This document shows, in pieces, positions 8,235 to 16,562 of a stretch of 54,061 nucleotides of DNA (its first letter is position 1; each line of letters starts with the position of its first letter). The DNA lies in contig NZ_JAMDGY010000098.1 in assembly GCF_028656955.1 (NCBI RefSeq), forward strand, positions 1-54,061, in the 5' to 3' direction. The notes under the pieces are model-generated. The model saw only the letters and a list, made by a program, of their open reading frames with translations, ran no database searches and had not been told where the DNA came from. Position numbers and translations under genes: made by a program. The DNA is from Pseudomonas fontis (lineage in GTDB: Bacteria; Pseudomonadota; Gammaproteobacteria; Pseudomonadales; Pseudomonadaceae).

Positions 8235-9328
8235 TGCTGCACCCCCGCCCGGCCGACGATGCCGCCCTGGCGGTCGATGGCGAAGACTTCCACTTGCACC
8301 TGCGCCGGCACCACGCTGCTGGCAAACGCCAAGGCATGCGCACACACCGCATCACCCAGCTTCACGCCGGCCGCATGGGCCAGCGCCAACGCCTGCTGGC
8401 TGGTATTGGCCGCGATGATCGCGGCCTGCAACGCGTCATCCGCACCGACCGCGGCAGCCCATTCGGCCAACTGCGGCAGGTCGATGCTCGAATGCCGGCT
8501 GTGCAGGTCCATGTGCCCGGCCGCCAACTTGCTGATCTTGCCGAAACCGCCGCAAATGCTCAGCTTGCCCACCGGCACCTTGCGCAGGTGCTTGAGCACC
8601 GCACCGACAAAATCGCCCATCTCGATCAGGGCGATCTCCGGCAGGTTGTAGACCTGGCGCATGGTGTCTTCGCTGGCGTTGCCGGTGCACGCGGCGATGT
8701 GTTCGTAGCCATTGGTCTTGGCCACATCGATACCCTGGTGGATCGAGGCGATATAGGCCGAGCAGGAAAACGGCCGGACAATCCCACTGGTACCCAGAAT
8801 CGACAGCCCGCCGAGAATCCCCAGGCGCGGGTTCATGGTCTTCAACGCCAGGCTTTCGCCATCGCGCACGTTCACCGTCACTTCGAAGCCGCCGCCATAG
8901 TTGCAACTGGCAGCCAGCGCCTGCAGATGCTCGGTCATCATCCGGCGTGGCACCGGGTTGATCGCCGGCTCACCGACCGCCAGCACCAGGCCTGGGCGGG
9001 TCACGGTGCCGACACCTTGGCCGGCGACAAAACCTACGCCCGGCTCAGCAACCAGCCGCACGCTGCTATACAGCAGCGCGCCATGGGTGACATCCGGGTC
9101 GTCGCCGGCATCCTTCAGCGTGCCGGCCTCGGCGCCGCCGTCGAACAGCCGGCAGAATTCCAGGCGCATCTGCACCTGCTTGCCCTTGGGCAGGGTGATC
9201 TGCACGGCGTCATTATCCTGGCCGGTCAGCAGCAGCCGCGCGGCGGCCAGGCTGGTGGCGGTGGCGCAGCTGCCAGTGGTCAGGCCGCTGCGCAACGGCG
9301 TGGGTTGTTCGGCGGTCTCGTCACGCAT
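8231..9328 (-). CDS. cbiD: Cobalt-precorrin-5B (C1)-methyltransferase, CbiD
   Basis: A 365-residue CbiD. Recognisable stretches are LRSGLTTGSCATATSLAAA near the N-terminus, LGILGGLSILGTSGIV in the middle and CGGFGKISKLAAGHMDLHS later. CbiD carries out C1 methylation with SAM and is best known from the anaerobic pathway. In pseudomonads it stands in for CobF, and no cobF is seen here. The start at 9328 overlaps the end of cobL by eight bases; the longer frame to 9412 lies inside cobL and lacks homology. Middle gene of cobL-cbiD-cobK. Confidence 0.93.
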   Translation of the reverse strand: MRDETAEQPTPLRSGLTTGSCATATSLAAARLLLTGQDNDAVQITLPKGKQVQMRLEFCRLFDGGAEAGTLKDAGDDPDVTHGALLYSSVRLVAEPGVGFVAGQGVGTVTRPGLVLAVGEPAINPVPRRMMTEHLQALAASCNYGGGFEVTVNVRDGESLALKTMNPRLGILGGLSILGTSGIVRPFSCSAYIASIHQGIDVAKTNGYEHIAACTGNASEDTMRQVYNLPEIALIEMGDFVGAVLKHLRKVPVGKLSICGGFGKISKLAAGHMDLHSRHSSIDLPQLAEWAAAVGADDALQAAIIAANTSQQALALAHAAGVKLGDAVCAHALAFASSVVPAQVQVEVFAIDRQGGIVGRAGVQQ

Positions 9329-10532
9329 CGAGGGGTTTGACCACGTCGAGCAGGGTGATCGGCAGCGCCTGGCGCCAGGTGTCGAATTCGCCCAGCGGCT
9401 GCGCTTGCGCAATATGAATGCGCGTCAGCTCGCCGCCATGTTGCGCACGCCAGCTCATCAACAGGGTTTCACTTTGCAGGGTCACGGCATTGGCTACCAG
9501 CCGGCCACCCGGGCGCAGTTGCGCCCAGCAGGTGTCGAGCACGCCTTCGCGGGTCACGCCGCCACCGATGAAGATCGCGTCGGGTCGCTCCAGCCCCTCC
9601 AGCGCTTGTGGCGCGCGTCCGCACACCAATTGCAGGCCAGGCACACCGAGGGCATCGCGGTTGTGTTCGATCAGTTGCTGGCGGCCTTCGTCGGCTTCAA
9701 TGGCCAGCGCGCGGCAGCTGGGGTGCGCGCGCATCCATTCGATACCGATCGAGCCGCTGCCGGCGCCGACATCCCAGAGCAGTTCGCCCGGCTGCGGTGC
9801 CAGGCGCGCAAGGGTGATGGCGCGCACGTCGCGTTTGGTGATCTGGCCGTCATGGCGGAACGCCGAATCTGGCAGCCCGGCCAATGGCGACAGGCGCGGT
9901 GCATCGGCCGCCGCACGGCATTCAATGGCGACCAAATTGAGGGCAGCAATCGCGCCGGGGTTCCAGTCACTGGCCTCGCCGTCGATACGCCGCTCGGCCG
10001 CACCGCCCAGGTGTTCCAGCACGCTGATCCGGCTCGGTGCGAAACCGCGCGCGCGCAGCAGTTCGGCAAGCGCCGCCGGGCTGTCACCGTCGTTGCTCAA
10101 CACCAGCAGGCGCTGGCCGCTGTACAGGTGCGCGGCAACCGCGGCCAATGGGCGGGCGACCACCGACAGCGTGACCACGTCCTGCAGCGGCCAGCCGAGG
10201 CGGGCGGCGGCCAGTGAGTAGGACGAAGGCGAGGAGAGTACGCGCAGCTCGCTGCTGTCGACCTGCCGCGCGAGGCTGGCACCGACGCCGTAGAGCATCG
10301 GGTCGCCGCTGGCCAGCACGCACACCGGCTCACCACGCAACGCCAACACCGGCGCGAGCGAGAACGGGCTTGGCCAGCTCAGGCGCTCGGCGCGGATGCA
10401 GTGTGGCAGCAGGTCCAGCTGGCGTGGCCCGCCAAACACCTTGCCGGCCTGCAACAAGGCCCGTCGGGCCTGCTTGCCGAGGCCGTTGAAGCCGTCTTCG
10501 CCGATTCCTACTATGGTCAACCAGGGCGCCAT
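9321..10532 (-). CDS. cobL: Precorrin-6Y C5,15-methyltransferase (decarboxylating), CbiE-CbiT fusion
   Basis: A 403-residue two-domain SAM methyltransferase. Residues 1 to about 205 are the CbiE-type tetrapyrrole methylase domain (LTIVGIGEDG, LASGDPMLYGVG). Residues about 210-403 are the CbiT-type Rossmann methyltransferase (LLWDVGAGSGSIGIEW, DAIFIGGG). Together they methylate C5 and C15 and remove the C12 acetate carboxyl. The ATG at 10532 has a GAGGAA ribosome site. It is first in the leftward cob operon and divergent from cobG across 117 bases. Confidence 0.95.
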   Translation of the reverse strand: MAPWLTIVGIGEDGFNGLGKQARRALLQAGKVFGGPRQLDLLPHCIRAERLSWPSPFSLAPVLALRGEPVCVLASGDPMLYGVGASLARQVDSSELRVLSSPSSYSLAAARLGWPLQDVVTLSVVARPLAAVAAHLYSGQRLLVLSNDGDSPAALAELLRARGFAPSRISVLEHLGGAAERRIDGEASDWNPGAIAALNLVAIECRAAADAPRLSPLAGLPDSAFRHDGQITKRDVRAITLARLAPQPGELLWDVGAGSGSIGIEWMRAHPSCRALAIEADEGRQQLIEHNRDALGVPGLQLVCGRAPQALEGLERPDAIFIGGGVTREGVLDTCWAQLRPGGRLVANAVTLQSETLLMSWRAQHGGELTRIHIAQAQPLGEFDTWRQALPITLLDVVKPLDA

Positions 10533-10649
10533 GCCGTTCCTCTTTCACAGGGCAATCCGACCGGCTGGCTTAGCCTGCCAGCGGACAAAGCAGGCATAAT
10601 ACCGCGCCTTCCTGCCGCCAGCGTCTTTTGACGATTACCGGGTGATCAT
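10533..10649. promoter_or_regulatory. Divergent promoter region between cobL and cobG
   Basis: 117 bases between two divergent cob operons, so promoters for both should lie here. A CATAAT near 10596 on the plus strand is a possible -10 element for cobG, without a good -35 partner. The gap is too short for a full cobalamin riboswitch plus promoter, and I see no B12-box sequence. Confidence 0.5.
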
Positions 10650-11969
10650 TTGAACCACGCGTCGCCGCCTTCTGCCCTTCGCCCCTCGGCCTGCCCGGGG
10701 TTGTGGCGCATCGTCCAGGCGCTGGACGGCGGCATTTCGCGGATCAAGCTCGACGGTGGCCGGCTGAGCGCGGCGCAGGCCATGGCGGTGGCTGAAGCCG
10801 CCGAGCGCTATGCCGGTGGCGTGATCGAGGTGACCAACCGCAGCAACCTGCAGATTCGCGGCATTGGCGCCGACCATGCCGGGTTGATCGGGCACCTGCT
10901 CGACGCCGGGCTGGGGCCCCGCGAGGCGGCCGGCGACGATGTGCGCAACCTGATGCTCAGCCCCAGCGCGGGCCTGGACAGGGCGATGCTGTTCGACAGC
11001 CGGGCGCTGGCAGCACAGATTCTCGAATCGTTGCAAACCGTCGAGCGCCTGCATCAGCTGTCAGCCAAGTTTGCAGTCCAGCTGGACGGTGGCGAAGACC
11101 TTGCGATGCTTGATCACGCCCATGACCTTTGGCTGTCCCCGCTGATGCTGGAAGGGGATGTCTGGCTGGGCTTTGGCCTGGCCGGGTGTCCTGGCGCGCC
11201 CTTGGCCGCCGTGCCGTTGGCCGATGGGCATGCGCTGGTACTGGCGGTGTTGCAGCGCTTCCTCGATCTGGCGAGTGCCGAGCAATCACGAATGCGTCAG
11301 CTATTGGCCGTGGTTGATGTCGAGACATTCCTTCACGGCCTGCCGCTGACCTTGCGTCGCGATGCTGCGGTATTGGGCTGGCGACGCACGGGGCGTGACC
11401 TCGCGCTGCACTTGGGAGTCTACCCACAGCGCCAACAGGATCGCGTGTGCGTGGGCGCGGCTGCACCGCTCGGCCGGCTGAGCGCCGCACAATTGCGCGG
11501 CGCCGCAACGCTGGCAAGCACCCTGGGTGACGCCAGCCTGCGCATGACCCCATGGCAAAGCCTGCTGATCCCGAACATCCCGGCTGCGCAGGCCGATGCC
11601 GCACTGGCGGCGTTGAACGCCCTGGGCCTGTTGTGCGACCCGGCGGCATCGCTGGCGCAAATGGTCGCCTGCACCGGCTCTGCCGGTTGCGCCAAGGCCC
11701 AGGCCGACACCAAGGCCGACGCCGTGCAACTGGCCGGCCTGCTACGGCGCCAAGGCCCGGTTGCCGGCATTCATCTCAGTGGCTGTGCGCGCTCCTGCGC
11801 GCTGGCCCACACGGCGCCGGCGACCTTGATGGCCGTCGGGCCCGGTCGTTACGACCTGTTTATTTCTCGCCCTGGCCAACCTGGCCTGGGTATGCCCGTT
11901 GGGCAGAACCTGACATTGGAAGAGGCGGGCGCCGAACTAGACGCCCGTCCACGGAGCACACCTCGATGA
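10650..11969 (+). CDS. cobG: Precorrin-3B synthase
   Basis: A 439-residue nitrite/sulfite-reductase-like monooxygenase. It uses oxygen to convert precorrin-3A to precorrin-3B and marks the aerobic cobalamin route. The iron-sulfur/siroheme-type cysteines are visible as C341-x5-C347 (CTGSAGC) and C379-x3-C383 (CARSC). The N-terminal substrate-binding half includes EVTNRSNLQIRG. The start appears to be TTG at 10650, since the frame is closed upstream and the alignable N-terminus (SACPGLWRIVQALDGGI) begins soon after. The ribosome site is weak. It overlaps cobH by four bases (ATGA). Confidence 0.92.
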   Translation: MNHASPPSALRPSACPGLWRIVQALDGGISRIKLDGGRLSAAQAMAVAEAAERYAGGVIEVTNRSNLQIRGIGADHAGLIGHLLDAGLGPREAAGDDVRNLMLSPSAGLDRAMLFDSRALAAQILESLQTVERLHQLSAKFAVQLDGGEDLAMLDHAHDLWLSPLMLEGDVWLGFGLAGCPGAPLAAVPLADGHALVLAVLQRFLDLASAEQSRMRQLLAVVDVETFLHGLPLTLRRDAAVLGWRRTGRDLALHLGVYPQRQQDRVCVGAAAPLGRLSAAQLRGAATLASTLGDASLRMTPWQSLLIPNIPAAQADAALAALNALGLLCDPAASLAQMVACTGSAGCAKAQADTKADAVQLAGLLRRQGPVAGIHLSGCARSCALAHTAPATLMAVGPGRYDLFISRPGQPGLGMPVGQNLTLEEAGAELDARPRSTPR

Positions 11970-12592
11970 TTGATTACATCCGCGACGGCCAGGAGATTTA
12001 TCGCAACTCCTTCGCCATCATCCGCCAGGAGGCCCGCCTGGAGCGGATCCCGGCCGACCTGGAAAAGCTCGCAGTGCGGGTGATTCACGCCTGCGGCATG
12101 GTCGGGGTGGTTGACGCGCTGCGCTTCTCCGAGGGTGCCGGCAAGGCCGGGCGCGATGCCCTGGCCGCTGGTGCGCCGATCCTGTGCGACGCGCGCATGG
12201 TCGCCGAAGGCATCACCCGCGCGCGCCTGCCGGCGAACAACGAGGTGATCTGCACGCTGCGTGACGAAAGCGTCCCGGAGCTGGCCAAGGGACTGGGCAA
12301 CACCCGCTCGGCGGTCGCCCTGGAACTGTGGCGGCCCCATCTGGAAGGCAGCGTGGTAGTGATCGGCAACGCGCCGACCGCGCTGTTCTACCTGCTGGAA
12401 ATGATCGATGCTGGCGCGCCGAAACCGGCGTTGATCCTCGGCTTCCCGGTCGGCTTTGTCGGCGCGGCAGAATCCAAGGCGATGCTCGCGGCCGACAGCC
12501 GTGGCGTGCCGTTCGTGATCGTCGAAGGCCGTCTGGGCGGCAGCGCGATGGCCGCTGCGGCGGTCAACGCACTGGCCACGGAGGTCGAATGA
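11966..12592 (+). CDS. cobH: Precorrin-8X methylmutase
   Basis: A 208-residue CobH/CbiC enzyme that moves a methyl group from C11 to C12 to give hydrogenobyrinate. The catalytic histidine is in VIHACGMV (H41). The conserved APTALFYLLEMI and GFPVGFVGAAESK stretches are present. The start at 11966 overlaps the cobG stop (ATGA). Length is normal for the family. Second gene of the rightward operon. Confidence 0.95.
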   Translation: MIDYIRDGQEIYRNSFAIIRQEARLERIPADLEKLAVRVIHACGMVGVVDALRFSEGAGKAGRDALAAGAPILCDARMVAEGITRARLPANNEVICTLRDESVPELAKGLGNTRSAVALELWRPHLEGSVVVIGNAPTALFYLLEMIDAGAPKPALILGFPVGFVGAAESKAMLAADSRGVPFVIVEGRLGGSAMAAAAVNALATEVE

Positions 12593-13323
12593 TGTCGGCA
12601 CGAGGACGTTTGCTCGGCCTGGGCGTGGGCCCGGGCGACCCGGAACTGATTACCGTCAAGGCCCTGCGCCTGCTGCGCGAGTCGCCCGTGGTGGCGTACT
12701 TCGTCGCCAAGGGCAAGCGCGGCAATGCCTTCGGCATCATCGAGGGCCACCTGCAGGCCGAACAGACCCTGCTGCCGCTGGTGTACCCGGTGACCACCGA
12801 GGTACTGCCGGCGCCGCTGTCCTATGAACAGGTAATCAGCGACTTCTACGACAACGCCAGCCTCGAAGTGGCCGCGCACCTGGATGCCGGTCGTGACGTC
12901 GCGGTGATCTGTGAGGGTGACCCGTTCTTCTACGGCTCCTACATGTACCTGCACGACCGCCTTGCCGAGCGCTATGAGGCCGAAGTGATCCCCGGTGTGT
13001 GCTCGATGCTGGGCGGTGCTTCGGTGCTGGGTGCGCCGCTGGTGTACCGCAACCAGAGCCTGTCGGTGCTCTCCGGCGTGCTGCCGGCAGACGAACTCAA
13101 GCGTCGCCTGGCCGATGCCGACGCCGCAGTGATCATGAAGCTGGGGCGCAACTTCCCCAAGGTGCGCGACGTGCTGGCTGAGCTGGGCCTGGCCGAGCGG
13201 GCGCTGTATGTGGAGCGCGCGACCATGGCCAACCAGAAGATCGTCGCGCTCGACGAAGTCGATCCGCAGTCGTCGCCGTACTTCTCCCTGATCATTGTTC
13301 CCGGCGAAAGGTGGCAAGGCTGA
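12589..13323 (+). CDS. cobI: Precorrin-2 C20-methyltransferase
   Basis: A 244-residue SAM-dependent tetrapyrrole methylase that adds the C20 methyl to precorrin-2. The glycine-rich GLGVGPGDPELIT stands near the start; VAVICEGDPFFYGSYMYL and EVIPGVCSMLGGAS are typical. Two ATGs stand in tandem at 12589 and 12592. I give the first because it forms an ATGA overlap with cobH, but either is possible. The stop codon shares a base with the cobJ start. Confidence 0.94.
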   Translation: MMSARGRLLGLGVGPGDPELITVKALRLLRESPVVAYFVAKGKRGNAFGIIEGHLQAEQTLLPLVYPVTTEVLPAPLSYEQVISDFYDNASLEVAAHLDAGRDVAVICEGDPFFYGSYMYLHDRLAERYEAEVIPGVCSMLGGASVLGAPLVYRNQSLSVLSGVLPADELKRRLADADAAVIMKLGRNFPKVRDVLAELGLAERALYVERATMANQKIVALDEVDPQSSPYFSLIIVPGERWQG

Positions 13324-15023
13324 TGAGCGTACAAGCACCGGCCATTGTCATTCTCGGCAAGGGCAGCCTGGCCACCGCGCGCAGGCTCCAGCAGTTGTAC
13401 CCCGATGCGTTGATCCACGGCCTGGCCGGCCGTGTCGAAGGTGTCGACCGCAGCTATCAGGAGTTCGGCGCCACCCTGCGCCAGCTCTATCAACAGGACA
13501 CGCCGATCATCGCCCTGTGCGCGGCCGGCATCGTTATTCGCAGCCTGGCCAGCGTGCTGCTGGAGAAGGGCGCAGAGCCGCCGGTGCTCGCCGTGGCCGA
13601 AGACGGCAGCGCTGTTGTACCGCTGCTCGGCGGGCTTGCCGGGGTCAACCTGCTGGCCCGTGAAATCGCCGCCGGGCTGGGCGTGGCAGCAGCCATCACC
13701 ACCAGCGGTGAGCTGCGTTTTGGCACCTGCCTGCTCAACCCGCCCAGCGGCTATGCCCTGGCGGACCTGGAACTGGGCAAGCGTTTCGTCTCAGACCTGC
13801 TCGCAGGGGAAAGCGTGCGCATCGACGGTGCGGCGCCATGGCTGGAGCAGGCGCAACTGCCGCAAAGTGAACAGGCGCAGTTGGCCATTCATGTGGGTTG
13901 CGATGCCCGCGAAGCCAGCGCCAATGAGCTGGTGATCTATCCGCGTTGCGTGCTGGTGGCCGTCAGTGCCGGCGTGCCGGAACTGGCGCGTGCCGTACGT
14001 GATGCCCTGCACGGCGCGAAAATCGCCGAGCCGGCGCTGGCCTGCCTGCTGGCCAGCGAAACCGAGATGGCCGAACCGGCGCTGCATGCCGCCGCTGCCG
14101 AGCTGGGCGTGCCGTTGCGCTTTGCCGCCGAGGCCGCGTCGGTCAGCGAGCTGGCGGCCCGCGCGCTGCCCCAATTGCTCGCGCCGCACAGTGTTGGCGA
14201 AGGCCTGGCGATTGCCGTGGCCAGCCAGCCCATCGACCCGCAACAGATTGGCCGTGGCCGTGGTCGCCTGGCGGTGATCGGCCTTGGCCCTGGCGCGGCC
14301 GACCTGATGGTGCCGGCGGTGAAAGCCGAGCTGGCGCGCGCCAACGATGTGCTGGGGTACGAAACCTACGTGCGCATGGCCGGCCCGTTCCGCGCCGACC
14401 AGGTGCTGCATTGCACCGACAACCGCGAAGAGATGCAGCGTGCCCGTCACGCCTTCGAACTGGCGGCACAAGGTCGTTCGGTGGTGGTGGTGTCGTCAGG
14501 TGACCCAGGCGTGTTCGCCATGGCGGCTGCGGTGCTCGAAGCCCTGCACGAATCCAGCGAGCCGGCCTGGCACCGCGTCGAGTTGCAGATGCTGCCTGGC
14601 GTTTCCGCATCGCTCGCCACGGCGGCGCAGGCGGGGGCACCGTTGGGGCATGACTTCTGCGTGTTGTCGTTGTCGGACAACCTCAAGCCCTGGGCGATCA
14701 TCGAGAAGCGCCTGGACCTGGCCGCGCAAGCGGACCTGGCATTGGCCTTCTACAACCCGATCTCGCGCTCGCGCCCCTGGCAGCTGGGCCGGGCCCTGGA
14801 AATCGTCCGCCAGCACCGCACGCCGCAAACCCCTGTAGTCCTTGGGCGCGACATTGGTCGTCCGGGGCAGACGCTGCGTGTCATCCGCCTGGGCGATCTG
14901 ACCCCGGAGCAGGTCGACATGCGCACCATGGTGTTGGTCGGCTCCTCTACCACCTGCACCTTTGCCCGTGCCGACGGCGGCGAGTGGGTCTACACCCCGC
15001 GCTGGTACCCGACGGCAGGCTGA
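13323..15023 (+). CDS. cobJ: CbiG-CobJ fusion: precorrin-3B C17-methyltransferase
   Basis: A 566-residue protein about twice the length of a stand-alone CobJ. The first 300 residues resemble CbiG/CobE (AIVILGKGSLATARRL, LCAAGIVIRSLA, SELAARALPQLL). From about 313 a tetrapyrrole methylase follows (LAVIGLGPGAADLMVPAV, VVVSSGDPGVFAMAA, AFYNPISRSRPWQL). CobJ methylates C17 and contracts the ring. CbiG opens the lactone in the anaerobic route; its job beside an oxygen-dependent CobG is unclear. The start at 13323 is coupled to cobI by a TGATG; the longer frame from 13311 lies in cobI. Such fusions are known in pseudomonads. Confidence 0.93.
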   Translation: MSVQAPAIVILGKGSLATARRLQQLYPDALIHGLAGRVEGVDRSYQEFGATLRQLYQQDTPIIALCAAGIVIRSLASVLLEKGAEPPVLAVAEDGSAVVPLLGGLAGVNLLAREIAAGLGVAAAITTSGELRFGTCLLNPPSGYALADLELGKRFVSDLLAGESVRIDGAAPWLEQAQLPQSEQAQLAIHVGCDAREASANELVIYPRCVLVAVSAGVPELARAVRDALHGAKIAEPALACLLASETEMAEPALHAAAAELGVPLRFAAEAASVSELAARALPQLLAPHSVGEGLAIAVASQPIDPQQIGRGRGRLAVIGLGPGAADLMVPAVKAELARANDVLGYETYVRMAGPFRADQVLHCTDNREEMQRARHAFELAAQGRSVVVVSSGDPGVFAMAAAVLEALHESSEPAWHRVELQMLPGVSASLATAAQAGAPLGHDFCVLSLSDNLKPWAIIEKRLDLAAQADLALAFYNPISRSRPWQLGRALEIVRQHRTPQTPVVLGRDIGRPGQTLRVIRLGDLTPEQVDMRTMVLVGSSTTCTFARADGGEWVYTPRWYPTAG

Positions 15024-15035
15024 ACCCAGAGGGAA

Positions 15036-15063
15036 CGCTTTCGGGCCGCTCAGGCCCGAAGCG
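15036..15063 (+). terminator. Strong hairpin after cobJ, no T tract
   Basis: CGCTTTCGGGCC and GGCCCGAAGCG form an 11-bp stem with one bulged T and a five-base loop, 13 bases after the cobJ stop. No run of T follows, so it may be an mRNA-protecting hairpin or part of the next gene's leader rather than a true terminator. Confidence 0.5.
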
Positions 15064-15064
15064 C

Positions 15065-15121
15065 TTGGATAGTGTGAAGCCCCCGACCTCACGGGGCTTC
15101 ATGAAAGGACTATCCAAGATG
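15065..15121 (+). promoter_or_regulatory. Nested hairpin leader enclosing the ribosome site
   Basis: TTGGATAGT (15065-15073) pairs perfectly with ACTATCCAA (15109-15117). Inside it, TGAAGCCCC (15075-15083) pairs perfectly with GGGGCTTCA (15093-15101). The only unpaired bases between the stems are one base on the left and the seven bases TGAAAGG on the right, which contain most of the AAAGGA ribosome site. The ATG at 15119 follows the outer stem after one base. Two stacked 9-bp perfect stems in this position look like a translational control element such as a thermometer, protein-binding or ligand-responsive leader. The pairing is seen; the regulatory function is inferred. Confidence 0.6.
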
Positions 15122-15808
15122 GCTGACAATCAACAAATCCTCAGCACCAACACCGCCGCTGTCGTCGAGCAATCGCTGATGGCGTTCGGCGCCGGCATGT
15201 CGTACCAGAGCCGTACCGATGCCAAGAACACCTTCCAGTTCGCATCGCTGGTCGCCAGTAAAAAGTACAACGAAGAAAGCGAAAGCGAAGCCTGGTTCGA
15301 TGAGTTCCTGAAGGTCATGGGCGACTGCGGCTGGGGTACCGCCCAGCGCAAATATGAGCGTGAGACCGCGTCCTCGCAACAGCTCACCCTGGGCGCCGTT
15401 GCCTTCAAGGTCTTCAAGGGGATGGGCACGCTTTTGGTCGGTGGCCCATTGGGCGCAGCGTTGAACTCGCTGGCGCAGGGTGCGCTGGAAAAACTGGGCA
15501 TGGTCACCGAAGCCCAGGACGTGTTCAAACGCAACGTCAGCACCAAGAGCAGCGCCGTCGTAGGCCTGGCATCGTGCATTGAAACCAGCTCTGGCGAAAT
15601 GGTGCTGGGCATGAGCGCGCTCACCACCGGCTCTGCGCAACACGACCTGGATGTGGTGGTGTTCGAGTGGAAGAGCACCTCGCGTGAATACTACGCCGGC
15701 ATGGCAATGCTGGTGTTCAACAAAACCCTCTATGACTACGTGCGCAGCACGGTTGAAAGCAAGCTGGGCGAGCGCACCAAAACCAAGGTTCTGGATTACG
15801 ACATCTGA
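15119..15808 (+). CDS. Unknown protein, paralogue 1 of a three-gene family
   Basis: A 229-residue protein I do not recognise. It has no signal peptide. Residues 38-72 carry the motif shared by all three genes of this cluster: a helix ASLVASKK, then AWFDEFLKVMGDCGW. A Gly/Ala-rich amphipathic stretch (about 89-128, with GMGTLLVGGPLGAAL) could insert into a membrane. The C-terminal part reads as beta strands (DVVVFEW, AGMAMLVF) and then a helix (TLYDYVRSTVESKLG) that also recurs in paralogue 3. I chose ATG 15119 for its AAAGGA nine bases upstream; ATG 15101 in the same frame is an alternative. A terminator separates it from paralogue 2, so it may be the most highly expressed of the three. Confidence 0.85.
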   Translation: MADNQQILSTNTAAVVEQSLMAFGAGMSYQSRTDAKNTFQFASLVASKKYNEESESEAWFDEFLKVMGDCGWGTAQRKYERETASSQQLTLGAVAFKVFKGMGTLLVGGPLGAALNSLAQGALEKLGMVTEAQDVFKRNVSTKSSAVVGLASCIETSSGEMVLGMSALTTGSAQHDLDVVVFEWKSTSREYYAGMAMLVFNKTLYDYVRSTVESKLGERTKTKVLDYDI

Positions 15809-15817
15809 TCGCGGGCG

Positions 15818-15850
15818 GGAGGGCCCGCAAGGCGGGCCGTCTCGTTTTTT
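15818..15850 (+). terminator. Terminator/attenuator between paralogues 1 and 2
   Basis: GGCCCGC (15822-15828) and GCGGGCC (15832-15838) form a tight stem, followed after a short spacer by TTTTTT (15845-15850). It lies between two genes that otherwise look like one operon, so it probably lowers read-through into paralogues 2 and 3. Confidence 0.7.
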
Positions 15851-15869
15851 CGACGCAAGGACGGACAGC

Positions 15870-16562
15870 ATGATGAAACAGGATGCTTATGCGTTGTGGC
15901 TCGACGGCGGCTCGCTGTTGCTGGTTGCCGACGCCGTACCCGCTGAACAACGCCAGGCGGTGCTCGACAGCCTGCTTTACGCACAGCTGGTGGCGGACAA
16001 GCAGCAGGGCTCGCGCTTTACCCAGTTCAAGGAGTGGTATGGCGACTACCGTCAAATGCTCCCCCGGTTCGGCTGGACCCTGACGCAGTTTTTTCACGAT
16101 AACCGGCCGGCCCGGGACTGCGCCTTGCTGGTACCGGCACAACCCCTGCAATTGTGGTTGGCGACTCGCCTGGCGAATGCCGACACGTTGCTGGCGAAGG
16201 GGCTGGAACGCTTGCAGCAGAACGCCGAGGCCAGTGCCAGTTTGCGCAGCTTTGCCTGCGCGGCAGGCGAGAGCGGGACCCAGGTGACGCTGGAGGTCGG
16301 CCTGGTGTTGCCGGGGCCGATGATCCATGTGTGCAGCGTGAGCGTCGGCAGCTCGCTGGCCTTGGCGCACATCGAATTCGACAAGCCGCTGGGCGAGATG
16401 CTCTCGGGTGACCTTCAGGTCCGGGGATTCTCGGCCTTCCTCGACATGGCCCGCTTCGCCACGCATGCCGTCAACCTGCGCGCGCTCATTGAGAAGAAGC
16501 AGCAAACGCGCAGCTATCAATCCACGTTCGGGACCTTGCTCGAAGGAGCCCAGCATGACTAA
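15870..16562 (+). CDS. Unknown protein, paralogue 2 of a three-gene family
   Basis: A 230-residue protein without signal peptide or obvious membrane helix. Residues 33-69 match the shared motif: SLLYAQLVADK, then FKEWYGDYRQMLPRFGW. The middle part is predicted strands (TQVTLEVGLVLPGP, VCSVSVGSSLALAHIEF), and a helical tail (about 190-225) resembles the tails of paralogues 1 and 3. Tandem ATGs stand at 15870 and 15873; an AAGGA lies eight bases before the first. It overlaps paralogue 3 by eight bases, so the two are translationally coupled. I do not recognise the family, and no catalytic motif is visible. Confidence 0.82.
   Translation: MMKQDAYALWLDGGSLLLVADAVPAEQRQAVLDSLLYAQLVADKQQGSRFTQFKEWYGDYRQMLPRFGWTLTQFFHDNRPARDCALLVPAQPLQLWLATRLANADTLLAKGLERLQQNAEASASLRSFACAAGESGTQVTLEVGLVLPGPMIHVCSVSVGSSLALAHIEFDKPLGEMLSGDLQVRGFSAFLDMARFATHAVNLRALIEKKQQTRSYQSTFGTLLEGAQHD

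Noticed and set aside
10533..10649. Cobalamin riboswitch before cobG or cobL
   Set aside because: The gap is 117 bases for two divergent promoters and I found no B12-box or its usual surrounding stems.
12589..12594. Frameshift or duplicated start at cobI
   Set aside because: The tandem ATG-ATG is simply two possible starts in frame; no disruption of the gene is visible.
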